From: Anaerolineales bacterium
GTDB taxonomy: Bacteria; Chloroflexota; Anaerolineae; Aggregatilineales; UBA2796
Direction: 5' to 3'
NCBI GenBank assembly: GCA_015075625.1
Contig: JABTTZ010000001.1
Span: 1,364,001 to 1,428,000, forward strand
DNA: 64,000 nucleotides
Positions 55,650 to 64,000 of this stretch are shown piece after piece. Under the pieces are notes generated by a model, which worked only from the letters and a program-made list of their open reading frames with translations, was not told where the DNA came from and ran no database searches. The position numbers and the translations under genes were made by a program. Positions within the stretch are counted from its first letter, which is position 1, and each line of letters opens with the position of its first letter.

Positions 55650-56333
55650 ATGCCCAACGAGACAATTTTGGTTGTTGATGACGAAGCGAACATCATTGAA
55701 CTGACCACCTTGTACTTCACCCAAGCGGGCTACAAGGTGATCAGCGCCCGCGATGGCGAGGTGGCGCTGGAACGGGTGAAAAAAGATCGTCCGGCACTGG
55801 TCGTCCTTGATTTGATGCTCCCCAAAATTGACGGGTGGCAAGTGTGCCGCCGCATCCGTGCCGAGAGCGATCTTCCCATCTTGATGCTCACCGCCCGCGA
55901 TGATGATGTCGATAAGATTGTCGGCTTAGAACTGGGCGCCGATGATTACCTAACAAAGCCCTTCAACCCCCGCGAGTTGGTCGCCCGTGTCAAGGCGATC
56001 CTGCGGCGCGGGGTGACACGCCGCCCCGAAACCGCCCCCGCCGTGCGCGTTGGCGACCTGACCATTGACCCCGCCCGCCGCACCGTTCACGTTGGCGAAC
56101 GCGAAATTGACCTGCGCACGAAAGAATTTGACCTGCTCCTTGCCCTTGCCGAAAACGAGGGGATTGTCCTCAGCCGCGAAAAGCTTCTTGATCTCGTTTG
56201 GGGCTTTGATTTTTATGGGCAGACGCGCACAGTGGATGTTCACGTTGCCCACGTGCGCAGTAAAATTGAACCGGCTGGTGTGGGCATTGAAACCGTTTGG
56301 GGGGTGGGCTATAAACTCACCCAAAAACCGTGA
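55650..56333 (+). CDS. OmpR/PhoB-family response regulator
   Basis: 227 residues. The receiver has VDDE near residues 9-12, the phosphoacceptor in VVLDLMLP (Asp54) and LTKPF (Lys103). A winged-helix DNA-binding domain (TRTVDVHVAHVRSKIE, GVGYKLT) completes a standard transcription factor. Its last four bases overlap the kinase gene start (GTGA), marking a coupled two-component pair. The 18-kb right flank contains no obvious regulated operon. Confidence 0.92.
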   Translation: MPNETILVVDDEANIIELTTLYFTQAGYKVISARDGEVALERVKKDRPALVVLDLMLPKIDGWQVCRRIRAESDLPILMLTARDDDVDKIVGLELGADDYLTKPFNPRELVARVKAILRRGVTRRPETAPAVRVGDLTIDPARRTVHVGEREIDLRTKEFDLLLALAENEGIVLSREKLLDLVWGFDFYGQTRTVDVHVAHVRSKIEPAGVGIETVWGVGYKLTQKP

Positions 56334-57868
56334 CCTCCCTCCGCTTTCGGCTGCTGCTCTCCTATGGGTTGATTCTTAGCGTCACGCTGGCGGTGATCAG
56401 TGTAGCGCTGGTGATTGTCTTGCGCTCGCGCCCTGTCCCCACCGATGAACTCAGCGCCCGCCTCGCCGCGATGATGAGCGCCGTCCGCGAAGAACAAGGG
56501 TTGGCAACCCTTCCAGAGCGCGGGCCCACACGCCTTCAAGAACGCCTTCTAACTGTGCTTGCCCGCCAAGCACGCCTGCGCAATTTCAATGTGCGCATCC
56601 TGATTGTGAATGGGACGACAGGGGTTGTTGCCTTTGACTCTAGCAATGATGCGCTTGGGGCGACGCTCAGGCTGCAAGGTGAACCGTATGCCCCGCCGGA
56701 TGTGGCAGAGACGGGGATAGACACCCGTGCCATGAGGCGCGGCGGGTACACCGAGCCGGATGGTACAGAGTGGCGCTATCTTGCCCAACCAGCGGCACTT
56801 GACGCCCCCACCGCGTGGGTCTATGTTTTGGCACTTCGTGCGCCGCGCCAATTATCGCTCCGTGATTTTTTTGCCTATTATGGAGAAGATTTGCTGATTC
56901 CCCTCTTTCAGGCGGGGCTGATCGGACTCCTCGTCGCCAGCGTGATGGCGGTCTTGATCGCCCGCAGCGTTGCCCATCCCTTGCAAGAGGTGGCGCGGGC
57001 AGTGGGGCGTGTTGCAGGGGGTGATTGGAGCGCCCGTGCGCCCGTGCGCGGCGTCCGCGAGGTGCGCGTTGTTGCCGAGGCATTCAACCAAATGACGGAG
57101 CAGGTCGCTATAGGCGAGCAAGCGCAGCGCGAATTCCTTGCCAATGTCACTCACGATCTGCGCACCCCGCTAACCTCAATTCAGGGGTTTTCGCAGGCAA
57201 TCATCGATGGGGTCGTCGCCAACCCCGACGCCGCCCAACACGCCGCCCAGATCATTCATGATGAAGCGGGGCGCCTGAATCGGATGGTTGAGGAACTGCT
57301 TGATCTGGCACGCATCGAGGCGGGGCGTTGGAACATGACGCGCCATACCCTTCAGCCAGAGGCGATCTTGACAGTGGTCAAAGACCGTCTGACGCCCAAA
57401 GCAGCGGCGAAACGGGTGCGCTTTTCCCTACAGACGACGCCCCTGCCGCCTATTGCCGGCGATGGGGATCGGCTGGTACAGGTGTTCACAAATCTTGCTG
57501 ATAATGCCCTGAAACACACCCCAGAGGGCGGCGCCGTAGTGATTCGGGCGATCTACGCCAACCTCGGCGTGCAAATCCAGTTCATTGATACGGGAGAGGG
57601 TATTCCCCCCGACGATATTCCCCACATTTTTGATCGCTTTTATCAGGTCGATAAGAGCCGCCAACGTGGGCAGCGCGAGGGTGTGGGGCTTGGTCTGACA
57701 ATTACAAAGGGAATTGTCGAAGCGCACGGGGGGACAATCGCCGTCGAAAGCACCCTCGGCAAGGGAACAATTTTCACCGTCTGGCTGCCCGCACCGACTG
57801 CCGATGCCACAACGATCCTTCGGCGGCGCTCCCTTGCCCCCAAACGGACGGGCGATAAGGGTAGGTAG
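56330..57868 (+). CDS. Membrane sensor histidine kinase paired with the PhoB-type regulator
   Basis: 512 residues. Helices lie at about 9-31 and 189-211, enclosing an extracytoplasmic sensor domain of about 155 residues. A HAMP segment (ARSVAHPLQEVARAVGRVAG) is followed by HisKA with FLANVTHDLRTPLTSIQGF (phosphorylated His275) and HATPase_c with NLADNALKHTPEGG, DTGEGIPPDDIPHIFDRFYQ and GVGLGLTITKGIVEAHGG. It starts at a GTG that overlaps the regulator stop. The sensed signal is not deducible. Confidence 0.93.
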   Translation: MTSLRFRLLLSYGLILSVTLAVISVALVIVLRSRPVPTDELSARLAAMMSAVREEQGLATLPERGPTRLQERLLTVLARQARLRNFNVRILIVNGTTGVVAFDSSNDALGATLRLQGEPYAPPDVAETGIDTRAMRRGGYTEPDGTEWRYLAQPAALDAPTAWVYVLALRAPRQLSLRDFFAYYGEDLLIPLFQAGLIGLLVASVMAVLIARSVAHPLQEVARAVGRVAGGDWSARAPVRGVREVRVVAEAFNQMTEQVAIGEQAQREFLANVTHDLRTPLTSIQGFSQAIIDGVVANPDAAQHAAQIIHDEAGRLNRMVEELLDLARIEAGRWNMTRHTLQPEAILTVVKDRLTPKAAAKRVRFSLQTTPLPPIAGDGDRLVQVFTNLADNALKHTPEGGAVVIRAIYANLGVQIQFIDTGEGIPPDDIPHIFDRFYQVDKSRQRGQREGVGLGLTITKGIVEAHGGTIAVESTLGKGTIFTVWLPAPTADATTILRRRSLAPKRTGDKGR

Positions 57869-57895
57869 GCGGGGAGCGCCTCCCACCCGATGGAA

Positions 57896-58966
57896 TCACC
57901 ACGCGGGAACGGGCAAGGGTAGCAAGGGTGGGCGTTCCGGGCGCGATTCAATGCTCACCCGCTTTCCGCTGTGTGCCGCCTCAATGATGCCATGCATCAC
58001 CTCTAAAACGTGCAGCGCAAGCTCCCCGCTGGCGCGATGGGGACGTCCCTCGTGAATGGCGTTCGCCATATCTGCCAAGCCCACGCCCCGCCGCCATGCG
58101 CGATTATAGGGCTGGTCCTGTTCCACCCACTCTGCCCCATTAGGGATATACAGGCGCACACTGGGATCAAACCCGTTTGGATCGGGGAGGGCGAGCGTCC
58201 CCTTTGCCCCGTAGAGTTCTAGGCGGGGGAGGCGATGCCCTTGCACATCAAAGCTGCTGATCAAGGTGGCAATTGCTCCTGATTCACATTCCAACGAGGC
58301 GCTGATGTGCGTATCGACATTCACCGGAATACGCCGCCCATCGCCAGCGATCCGCTCTGGGAACGACGCCCGCGCTGCCGCCGTCACCGTTCGCACCGCT
58401 CCCAACAACGTGACAAAGCAGGTCACCCAATAGACGCCCACATCAAAGAGCGGACCCGCCCCGGGTTGGTAGAAAAACGCCGGATTGGGGTGCCACCCTT
58501 CCGGGCCACGACCCATGAAGAAGCCCGCCGCCGCCACTGGATCGCCAATCACCCCCTCATCGAGGAGTTTTCGTCCGGTTTGGTGTTCGGCAAAGAGGAA
58601 GGTATCTGGCGCACAGCCCACGCGCAGCCCTCGTTCCGCCGCCGCCTTCAGAACGGCATGGGCGTCGGAAAGGCTTACCGCCAGCGGCTTTTCCGAATAG
58701 ACGTGTTTCCCCGCCTGAATCGCCCGTAGGCTGATCTCGGCGTGAACATCGGGGATCGTCAGATTCAACACAATGTCAATTCCCGAATCGGCAAGCAGCT
58801 CATCTACGGTCAAGGCGCGGGGAACACTCCATTCCGCCGCCGCATGTTGGGCGCGAGCCTGATCACTATCAGCACATGCGCCAATGGTGATTCCGGCGAA
58901 CTCACGCACACCTTTGAAATACTGAGCGCTGACATTGCCCGTGCCAATAACACCAATTGTCACCAT
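57896..58966 (-). CDS. Gfo/Idh/MocA-family NAD(P)-dependent oxidoreductase
   Basis: 356 residues. A Rossmann N-terminal domain has VTIGVIGTGNVSAQYF (2-17), VLNLTIPDVHAEIS and KHVYSEKPLAV, the EKP motif that holds the cofactor. The second domain includes GPLFDVGVYWVTCFVTLLGA and HISASLECESGAIATLISSF. It probably oxidises or isomerises a sugar or cyclitol; the exact substrate is unknown. The ATG at 58966 is used because upstream residues in the same frame have no family similarity and would cross an intergenic region. It is convergent with the histidine kinase gene. Confidence 0.87.
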   Translation of the reverse strand: MVTIGVIGTGNVSAQYFKGVREFAGITIGACADSDQARAQHAAAEWSVPRALTVDELLADSGIDIVLNLTIPDVHAEISLRAIQAGKHVYSEKPLAVSLSDAHAVLKAAAERGLRVGCAPDTFLFAEHQTGRKLLDEGVIGDPVAAAGFFMGRGPEGWHPNPAFFYQPGAGPLFDVGVYWVTCFVTLLGAVRTVTAAARASFPERIAGDGRRIPVNVDTHISASLECESGAIATLISSFDVQGHRLPRLELYGAKGTLALPDPNGFDPSVRLYIPNGAEWVEQDQPYNRAWRRGVGLADMANAIHEGRPHRASGELALHVLEVMHGIIEAAHSGKRVSIESRPERPPLLPLPVPAW

Positions 58967-59045
58967 AAGGGTACATATCCTTTTGCGGTTGAGATTACGA
59001 CCTGTCCGGCGGATTGTAGCACTAGATTCTGTTGGCATTCTAATC

Positions 59046-59074
59046 CCTGTAGGGGCGCAAGTCCTTGCGCCTTT
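59046..59074 (+). repeat. R3-type hairpin upstream of a receiver gene
   Basis: CCTGTAGGGGCGCAAGTCCT plus TGCGCC: GGCGCAAG and CTTGCGCC form an 8-bp stem. Confidence 0.55.
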
Positions 59075-59210
59075 GGATTGGGATACCCCATTGGATGTGA
59101 TGTCCTTCTGAAAAAGAAATGACAATTCGCAACACCGCTGTGACACGCCCTCTGCCCGTTCTCTGTTATACTGTGAGGGCATAGAGCGCGGCAGTACCCC
59201 CGGAGATACC

Positions 59211-59579
59211 TTGAACATAGAACGCCCTATTCTCATTGTTGATGATGACTCGGATTTACTTGAATTGTTCGGAATCGCCTTGAAACGTCTGAACATGCCT
59301 ATCATCAAAGCGAGCAGCGGGAAACAGGCGCTTGAGCTTTTGAATACGGAAACGCCCCGCCTGATTCTTTTGGATGTGGCAATGCCTTCGGTGACGGGGT
59401 TGGATGTTTTACAGAAAATCCGCGCCGACTCGCGCTTTAACGAAACAAAGGTTGTTATGCTGACCGCCGTCCCAAACTTGATCGATCAACAATCGATAGG
59501 GATGGTGTCACGGGTGTTGGTCAAACCAATTGCCCCCATCGCCCTCGAAAGTAACATCCGCGAGGTTTTGGCAGAGTAG
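59211..59579 (+). CDS. Stand-alone receiver-domain response regulator
   Basis: 122 residues and only a receiver domain: VDDDSD near residues 10-15, phosphoacceptor in LILLDVAMP (Asp55) and VLVKPIAP (Lys105). The start is a TTG with GGAG six bases before it. Single-domain receivers usually pass phosphate through protein contacts. It lies 32 bp before the lysoplasmalogenase-like gene. Confidence 0.85.
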   Translation: MNIERPILIVDDDSDLLELFGIALKRLNMPIIKASSGKQALELLNTETPRLILLDVAMPSVTGLDVLQKIRADSRFNETKVVMLTAVPNLIDQQSIGMVSRVLVKPIAPIALESNIREVLAE

Positions 59580-59611
59580 TATTCATTAACCACAGATAGA
59601 GTGAGACGATC

Positions 59612-60331
59612 ATGACTATCCCTTTTTATGGCACATTAATCTTTTGGGCAGGGCTGCTCTTTGGTGGGTTTGTATTCGGAAAGCCGAACGCAGACCAAAC
59701 AAAACGTATCCCTACCTTAAACCGTTTGGGATCGTCGTTGGCGCTTGTTTTGGCGGGATGGAGTCTTTATTTTCTCCATCGGGGGACGCTCATTGAGTCC
59801 TACGCCCTCTTAGTCGCCCTCGGCATGACGGCTGGTTTTGTAGGCGATCTGTTCATGGCGGTGGAAAACATCATCGGCGGGATGGGCGCTTTTGGCGTTG
59901 GGCATATTCTCTATAGCATCGCCTTCCTCGGCGGTCTTCAAATTGTCCGAACGCTAAACCCCGAAACACCCGCTGTCTTTGCCCCGCTTGCTGTCTGGCT
60001 GGTGATCGGCGTTGTGGCCTGGTATGTGATCATGTTTCGGGGAAAGACTGCCCTCCCGCAGGTAATGCGCTTCGCGGGCTTGGGCTATGCCCTTCTTTTG
60101 ACGGGGATGGCGGGGGTGGCATGGTCGCTTGCCTTTTCCGTACCCCCCTTTTTTCCGTTGGCAATTGGAGCGGCGCTTTTCGTGATCAGCGACCTGATCA
60201 TCGCCGGGCAAATCTTCGCCGGTTGGCGTTTTCCTTTAATTGGTGATCTCATCTGGCTTACCTACGGACCCGCCCAAGCCTTGATCGTCCTCAGTGTGGG
60301 GACGGCGCGGGTACTCGCCCTGATTTCCTGA
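59612..60331 (+). CDS. YhhN/TMEM86-family membrane protein (lysoplasmalogenase-like)
   Basis: 239 residues with about seven or eight membrane helices. Family motifs are visible: GDLFMAV (about 73), GAFGVGHILYSIAFLGG and FVISDLIIA. Animal homologues hydrolyse the vinyl-ether bond of lysoplasmalogens; bacterial activity is reported in some members. Its stop (TGA) overlaps the ATG of the next gene by one base, so they are coupled. Confidence 0.83.
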   Translation: MTIPFYGTLIFWAGLLFGGFVFGKPNADQTKRIPTLNRLGSSLALVLAGWSLYFLHRGTLIESYALLVALGMTAGFVGDLFMAVENIIGGMGAFGVGHILYSIAFLGGLQIVRTLNPETPAVFAPLAVWLVIGVVAWYVIMFRGKTALPQVMRFAGLGYALLLTGMAGVAWSLAFSVPPFFPLAIGAALFVISDLIIAGQIFAGWRFPLIGDLIWLTYGPAQALIVLSVGTARVLALIS

Positions 60332-61785
60332 TGATTCGTGCCTGCCTCGTGATCGTCCTGATCATGGTGATCGTTAACAGCGGCATAAAGCCCACCCATG
60401 CCGATGATTCCACCGCCCTTCGCCGTCCTATCACCGCCCTTTGGGCTGATCCGGCTGGTTCGCGCTTGCTCATTGGGCGTGGCACGATGCTGATCCTTGC
60501 CGAAGTGACCCCTACGGCTGTCGTTGTCACCCATGAAATCCCTCTTGAACGAGGGATCATTGGTGGGGTGGGCATGACCGCACAAGGGATCCTTGTCGCC
60601 TTGACCGAACGGGGGATTTTCACCCTTACCCCCGATAGGGTGATCATCGATAACCTTCCCGGTGGGGGGAATACGCTGCGCATCGTTGGTGATCAGATTC
60701 TCATTGCCGCCCTTGATGGCGGTGTCCGGCTTGCCCAAATTAGCCCAACCGGAGTGATTACCTTGCTTGGGGAGCTAAAACCACAGGGGAAAGCGTTCAG
60801 CGCCGCTCTTGATGTGAACCAAGCACACGTTTGGGTAGCAGAAGGGGCGGCGGGCGTTCATGCCTATGCCCTTCAGGGGGGGGCACCCCTAACCACCCTG
60901 AACGATGTGACGAACGCCGATCAGGTCTTGCGCGACGGAACACTGCTCTACGTGGCGGGCAGCGGCACGCTTTATGTGTTTGACCTTGCCACAGGGACAC
61001 CCCGCCTACAAACACGACTCTCCCTAGAGCCAACAACGAAACCGGAAGGGGCGAGTGCCTGGGTGGTCAGTGACATGCTTGCCATCGGCAGCCGTCTGTA
61101 TATTGGGCGTTACGCCGGCAATGGGCAGGGCGCGGATGCCCTGATCATCGATCTGACCGCAACCAGCGCAACACTCACTGGGCAAATTGGGATCAGTGGA
61201 TCGGGTGAACACCTTGCCCTGCGGGGGGATGATTTATTCGTTGGCTCGGTCAATGGGGGGTTGCAGCGTGTCTATGTTGGGCGCGGTGAGGTCACCCTCA
61301 TTGCCCAATGGGATGCGCCTCCCCTTGCCCTTACCGAAAGCCGCCCTTGCGCCCCCACGAATCCGCGTCCACCAGATCGCGGTGAGGCGGATAACCCCCT
61401 CACCTTAGAGTGGGATGCGGGTTGTGCAGCAGCAACGTATGAGGTGTGGATCAATGGGGTCTTAACGGCAACCCTCCCCGAAACAAGCCTGACCTTCAAC
61501 GCCGACACCGCCGTTGTAGCGTGGCGCGTTGTGGCGCTGACTGAAACGGAACGGGCAGAAAGTGCCACATGGCGCGTTGCCCTCACCACCAAAGGCTGGT
61601 TAAGCACCCCTTCGGCAATGCCCGCCGGGGAACGTCTCTATACCCCGCCGTTCATTGCCGTCAACTATCCTGGACAGCTTTTTGCCGTGCTGTGTGGGGC
61701 GGTTTCTGCCGGACTTTTGGTTATTGTTGCTGCTGCCTTGTTTTTAGGCAACCGTGCGCAGCGCCGCATGGATCGCTTTCATTAA
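60331..61785 (+). CDS. Membrane-anchored extracytoplasmic protein with propeller-like N-terminal and fibronectin-like domains
   Basis: 484 residues. A signal peptide (LVIVLIMVIVNSGIKPTHA) leads into short repeats of about 45 residues such as GTLYVFDLATGTPRLQTRL and DDLFVGSVNGGLQRVYVGR that look like beta-propeller blades. LTLEWDAGCAAATYEVWING is a fibronectin type III-like segment. One C-terminal helix (VLCGAVSAGLLVIVAAALFL) and a basic tail anchor the protein with its bulk outside. It is co-translated with the lysoplasmalogenase-like gene. I do not recognise a named family. Confidence 0.7.
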   Translation: MIRACLVIVLIMVIVNSGIKPTHADDSTALRRPITALWADPAGSRLLIGRGTMLILAEVTPTAVVVTHEIPLERGIIGGVGMTAQGILVALTERGIFTLTPDRVIIDNLPGGGNTLRIVGDQILIAALDGGVRLAQISPTGVITLLGELKPQGKAFSAALDVNQAHVWVAEGAAGVHAYALQGGAPLTTLNDVTNADQVLRDGTLLYVAGSGTLYVFDLATGTPRLQTRLSLEPTTKPEGASAWVVSDMLAIGSRLYIGRYAGNGQGADALIIDLTATSATLTGQIGISGSGEHLALRGDDLFVGSVNGGLQRVYVGRGEVTLIAQWDAPPLALTESRPCAPTNPRPPDRGEADNPLTLEWDAGCAAATYEVWINGVLTATLPETSLTFNADTAVVAWRVVALTETERAESATWRVALTTKGWLSTPSAMPAGERLYTPPFIAVNYPGQLFAVLCGAVSAGLLVIVAAALFLGNRAQRRMDRFH

Positions 61786-62155
61786 CGAAGGGTTATCTCT
61801 TTTACAGGCTACTGTTCAGCCTTCCCGCTTGTTATGAAATTGCAACACAACCTCTCTCGAACGATATGTTACTATTCAATCAGTTGAGAAAGTCAGTAGA
61901 GAGACTCATGTAAGTCTTTTTACGGTGTGTGTTAAGTCTATAGGCAATCCAGCGTCAATAGAGGCAGTTAGAGACAGGATAGGCTAACTATCTGTGTACC
62001 GTGTCATGGTATGTGATCAACCTATTCGTTAGCACCTTCACCTAACCCCATCCTCTCACCATACACAACGGGGAGCAAGTGAAAACGCCTTTCTCAGACG
62101 AATACCTTGCCCGTGTGGTTTTCCTGATTGAACACGCAATGTAGGTAAGCACCTT
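61786..62155. other. Intergenic region of about 370 bp
   Basis: More A/T-rich than its surroundings, with no gene, repeat copy or clear hairpin that I can support. It presumably holds the promoter of the downstream receiver-kinase genes; no confident -35/-10 pair was seen. Confidence 0.4.
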
Positions 62156-62533
62156 ATGGGAACGATGGCTCTCATTGCCGACGATAGTCCAGCCTTTCAA
62201 GAGATCATTCGGTTGGTGCTTGAACATGTTGGCTATGAAGTGGAGGCAGTGGACAATGGAAAGAAGGCGCTCGACGCGCTGAAATGTCGTCGTTTTCATG
62301 CCTTGTTTCTTGATCTTGATATGCCCATTCTCAATGGGAACGGCGTCCTTCAAGTGGTACGGTCATTACCGGGTTGTCAGGAAATGTTCATCATCGTGGT
62401 GACGGCAAATTCGCATATGCAAGGGACAGAGATGGAAAATGCCGATTTCATTATGATGAAACCGGTCAAGGTGGAAGAACTGGCGCAGTTTGCCGAACGG
62501 ATCAAACGCACGCCACGCCCACCGGCGCTCTAA
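62156..62533 (+). CDS. Stand-alone receiver-domain response regulator
   Basis: 125 residues. ADDSP near residue 8, phosphoacceptor in ALFLDLDMP (Asp53) and IMMKPVKVEE (Lys). It lies 42 bp before a membrane histidine kinase and is probably its partner. The first ATG at 62156 is used; a second ATG at 62165 is an alternative. Confidence 0.85.
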   Translation: MGTMALIADDSPAFQEIIRLVLEHVGYEVEAVDNGKKALDALKCRRFHALFLDLDMPILNGNGVLQVVRSLPGCQEMFIIVVTANSHMQGTEMENADFIMMKPVKVEELAQFAERIKRTPRPPAL

Positions 62534-62575
62534 ACTGATTTATCTAATTCACCTGAACCTTCGGAGAACCGTGCT

Positions 62576-63973
62576 GTGAACAAAGCAATACAACCGCTGA
62601 CCCGCTGGTTCAAACCACGTACCACCGATCTGAATCTCGTCTTTCGGGAGCGCACCATCCGCACCCTGGTTGCCTCGCTGTTTCCGGTGCTTTGTTTGGC
62701 GCTGTTCACTTCCCTCTTCCTCTTTGAAGCCCATTGGGAACTGATCTCCTACCCAACAGCGGAGCTGCTGGCAGGGATCATGTTGATCCTCTCCGCGTTG
62801 GCAATCTCGCAAGGGCGAATTACCCTAGCGGGGTATCTTCTTGTGGCGATGTTCATCGTCTTTTCGGTGTTCATCCTCACCGTTCCGCGCTCCCCGGCAA
62901 ATGTTTCCATCACGGGCAGCCTGTTGACGTTGGTCGTCGTCGCCCTCGTCCTCCCCCGGCGAACGATTTTCCCCCTGACAGTGCTGATTTCCTCGTTGGT
63001 GGCGCTTGTCGCCTTTATCCATCCGCAATACAGCGGTATTGCCGTTCAATTTGTGATGAACAACATCCTCGTGTTGTTCGGCATCGCCATTTTGCTTTAC
63101 CTGCTGCTCACCGAGTTTGATAACCGCCTGCTCTTTACCGAGGCTGCCCGCCGCGAAACGGAACAGGCGTTGAGTGTTGCCCAAGTTGCCCGCAACGACG
63201 CCGAACGAGCGAACAAAGCAAAAGATCAATTCCTCTCCATCATGTCTCATGAACTGCGCACCCCGTTGGGCGCAATCATCGGCTTTATCGGCATTTTGCA
63301 AATGGGGATGATCAAAGACAAGAAAGAGGCGCTCCCCCTTTCTGCTACACAGCAGCGGATGCTCAAAGATTCGCGCAGTAACGCCGAACACTTGCTGACC
63401 CTGATCAACAGCATCCTTGATCTGGCGAAGGTGTCTTCGGGGCGCATCCTTCCTAACTTCAGCGCGGTAAACCCCCAAGATGAAAATTTCATCGCCGGAA
63501 CAGTGCTGTCCCTCCGCAGCCTTGCCATTAGCAAAGGCATTGATCTGAATCTGGAAATTGATTACGACCTTCCCGCCGAAGTTCAGTGCGACCTGATGCA
63601 AATGAAACAGGTTGTTAAAAATTTAGTGGGAAACGCCATAAAGTTTACCGAAAAGGGACAAGTCACCGTCTATGTGCGCAAGAAAAGCGCCGAGGATTGG
63701 CAAATTTTAGTTCAAGATACGGGCATTGGCATTAAGCCCGAACAGGTCAAAAATATTTTTGATCCCTTCTATCAGGCGGATAACTCTGATTCCCGTACCC
63801 GCGAGGGGACAGGTCTGGGGCTTGCCATCGCCAAAAGCTACGTTGAATTACATCATGGGGGTATTCAGGTTCACTCGACACTTGGCACGGGGACAACGTT
63901 CACCGTGACCTTACCGAACAACCCGCCCTCACCCACCACTGCTGCACCAGAGGGGCTTCAGAATGGACACTAA
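62576..63973 (+). CDS. Membrane sensor histidine kinase
   Basis: 465 residues. Six or so helices in residues 28-178 form a compact membrane sensor with short loops, followed by a coiled linker (RRETEQALSVAQVARNDAER). HisKA has FLSIMSHELRTPLGAIIGF (His225), and HATPase_c has KNLVGNAIKFTEKGQ, DTGIGIKPEQV and GTGLGLAIAKSYVELHHGG. The GTG at 62576 follows GGAG by about ten bases. The next gene starts within its last codons. Confidence 0.92.
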   Translation: MNKAIQPLTRWFKPRTTDLNLVFRERTIRTLVASLFPVLCLALFTSLFLFEAHWELISYPTAELLAGIMLILSALAISQGRITLAGYLLVAMFIVFSVFILTVPRSPANVSITGSLLTLVVVALVLPRRTIFPLTVLISSLVALVAFIHPQYSGIAVQFVMNNILVLFGIAILLYLLLTEFDNRLLFTEAARRETEQALSVAQVARNDAERANKAKDQFLSIMSHELRTPLGAIIGFIGILQMGMIKDKKEALPLSATQQRMLKDSRSNAEHLLTLINSILDLAKVSSGRILPNFSAVNPQDENFIAGTVLSLRSLAISKGIDLNLEIDYDLPAEVQCDLMQMKQVVKNLVGNAIKFTEKGQVTVYVRKKSAEDWQILVQDTGIGIKPEQVKNIFDPFYQADNSDSRTREGTGLGLAIAKSYVELHHGGIQVHSTLGTGTTFTVTLPNNPPSPTTAAPEGLQNGH

Positions 63974-64000
63974 TGATCCCACCACATGGAATGTTTTGGT
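63963..64000 (+). CDS. Start of a further gene, truncated by the window edge
   Basis: An ATG overlapping the end of the kinase gene opens MDTNDPTTWNVL. The ending WNVL is compatible with a receiver domain, and response regulators commonly follow such kinases. Only 12 codons are visible. Confidence 0.45.
   Translation, partial: MDTNDPTTWNVL

Noticed and set aside
58967-59308. N-terminal extension of the Gfo/Idh/MocA gene
   Set aside because: The Rossmann motif starts right after the ATG at 58966; the extension would cross an intergenic hairpin and overlap a receiver gene.
1-64000. tRNA, rRNA or other structured RNA genes
   Set aside because: I scanned the gaps for TTCGA-type T-loops and for rRNA-like sequence and saw none; only the FMN riboswitch was recognised.

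Overview
The window is a chromosomal segment of a moderately GC-rich bacterium, most likely a member of Chloroflexota (Anaerolineae-like). This is inference. It rests on a DUF2298 membrane protein, a ribX-ribY transporter behind an FMN riboswitch (a Chloroflexota arrangement), many secreted proteins with Pro/Thr stalks, lamin-tail domains, and the style of the intergenic repeats. No rRNA, tRNA, CRISPR array, transposase or prophage was seen.

Layout. 1-8.98 kb: 3' part of a DUF2298 gene, biotin carboxylase (accC), a VIT/VWA secreted protein bracketed by inverted repeats, a flippase-like membrane protein, a DinB-like protein and a YgfZ-like folate-binding protein. 9-15 kb: a secreted GH3-GH16 fusion, then ribY and ribX read leftward from an FMN riboswitch with no ATPase gene beside them, and a cyclophilin. 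15-24.5 kb: clpC, a lipoprotein, an M20 peptidase overlapping arsC (which looks frameshifted near its end), polA, a YtxH-like protein and a PGRP amidase. 24.5-29 kb: a large GAF histidine kinase translationally coupled to the amidase, and a TGS-uridine-kinase fusion. 29-35.1 kb: the suf operon (sufC, sufB, sufD), with two complete LAGLIDADG inteins inside SufB.

35-48.6 kb: extracytoplasmic proteins (LysM plus lamin tail, S41 protease, lipoprotein, and a 1417-residue LTD/DUF3616/nuclease protein ending in an LPATG sorting signal), a SET-domain methyltransferase, typA and a stand-alone RAM-domain protein. 48.7-54.1 kb: a small accessory island. It holds a MurA-family paralogue without the catalytic Cys, a toxin-like gene broken by an in-frame TAG, a DUF2283 partner, a single-chain Type IIG restriction-modification enzyme and an 88-residue orphan protein. 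A direct repeat brackets the toxin/DUF2283 cassette. 54.2-64 kb: moeA, a PhoB-type two-component pair, a Gfo/Idh/MocA oxidoreductase, and a signalling cluster (stand-alone receivers, a lysoplasmalogenase-like membrane protein, a secreted protein, a membrane histidine kinase and the start of another gene).

The intergenic DNA carries several dispersed hairpin repeats. One type has a stem that changes by paired substitutions around a constant TTTA/TAAA loop, and it repeatedly sits beside a second hairpin type beginning GTAGGG. These composite repeats and the 50-54 kb island are the best candidates for undescribed biology; the FMN-riboswitch transporter and the double-intein SufB are the clearest individual systems.
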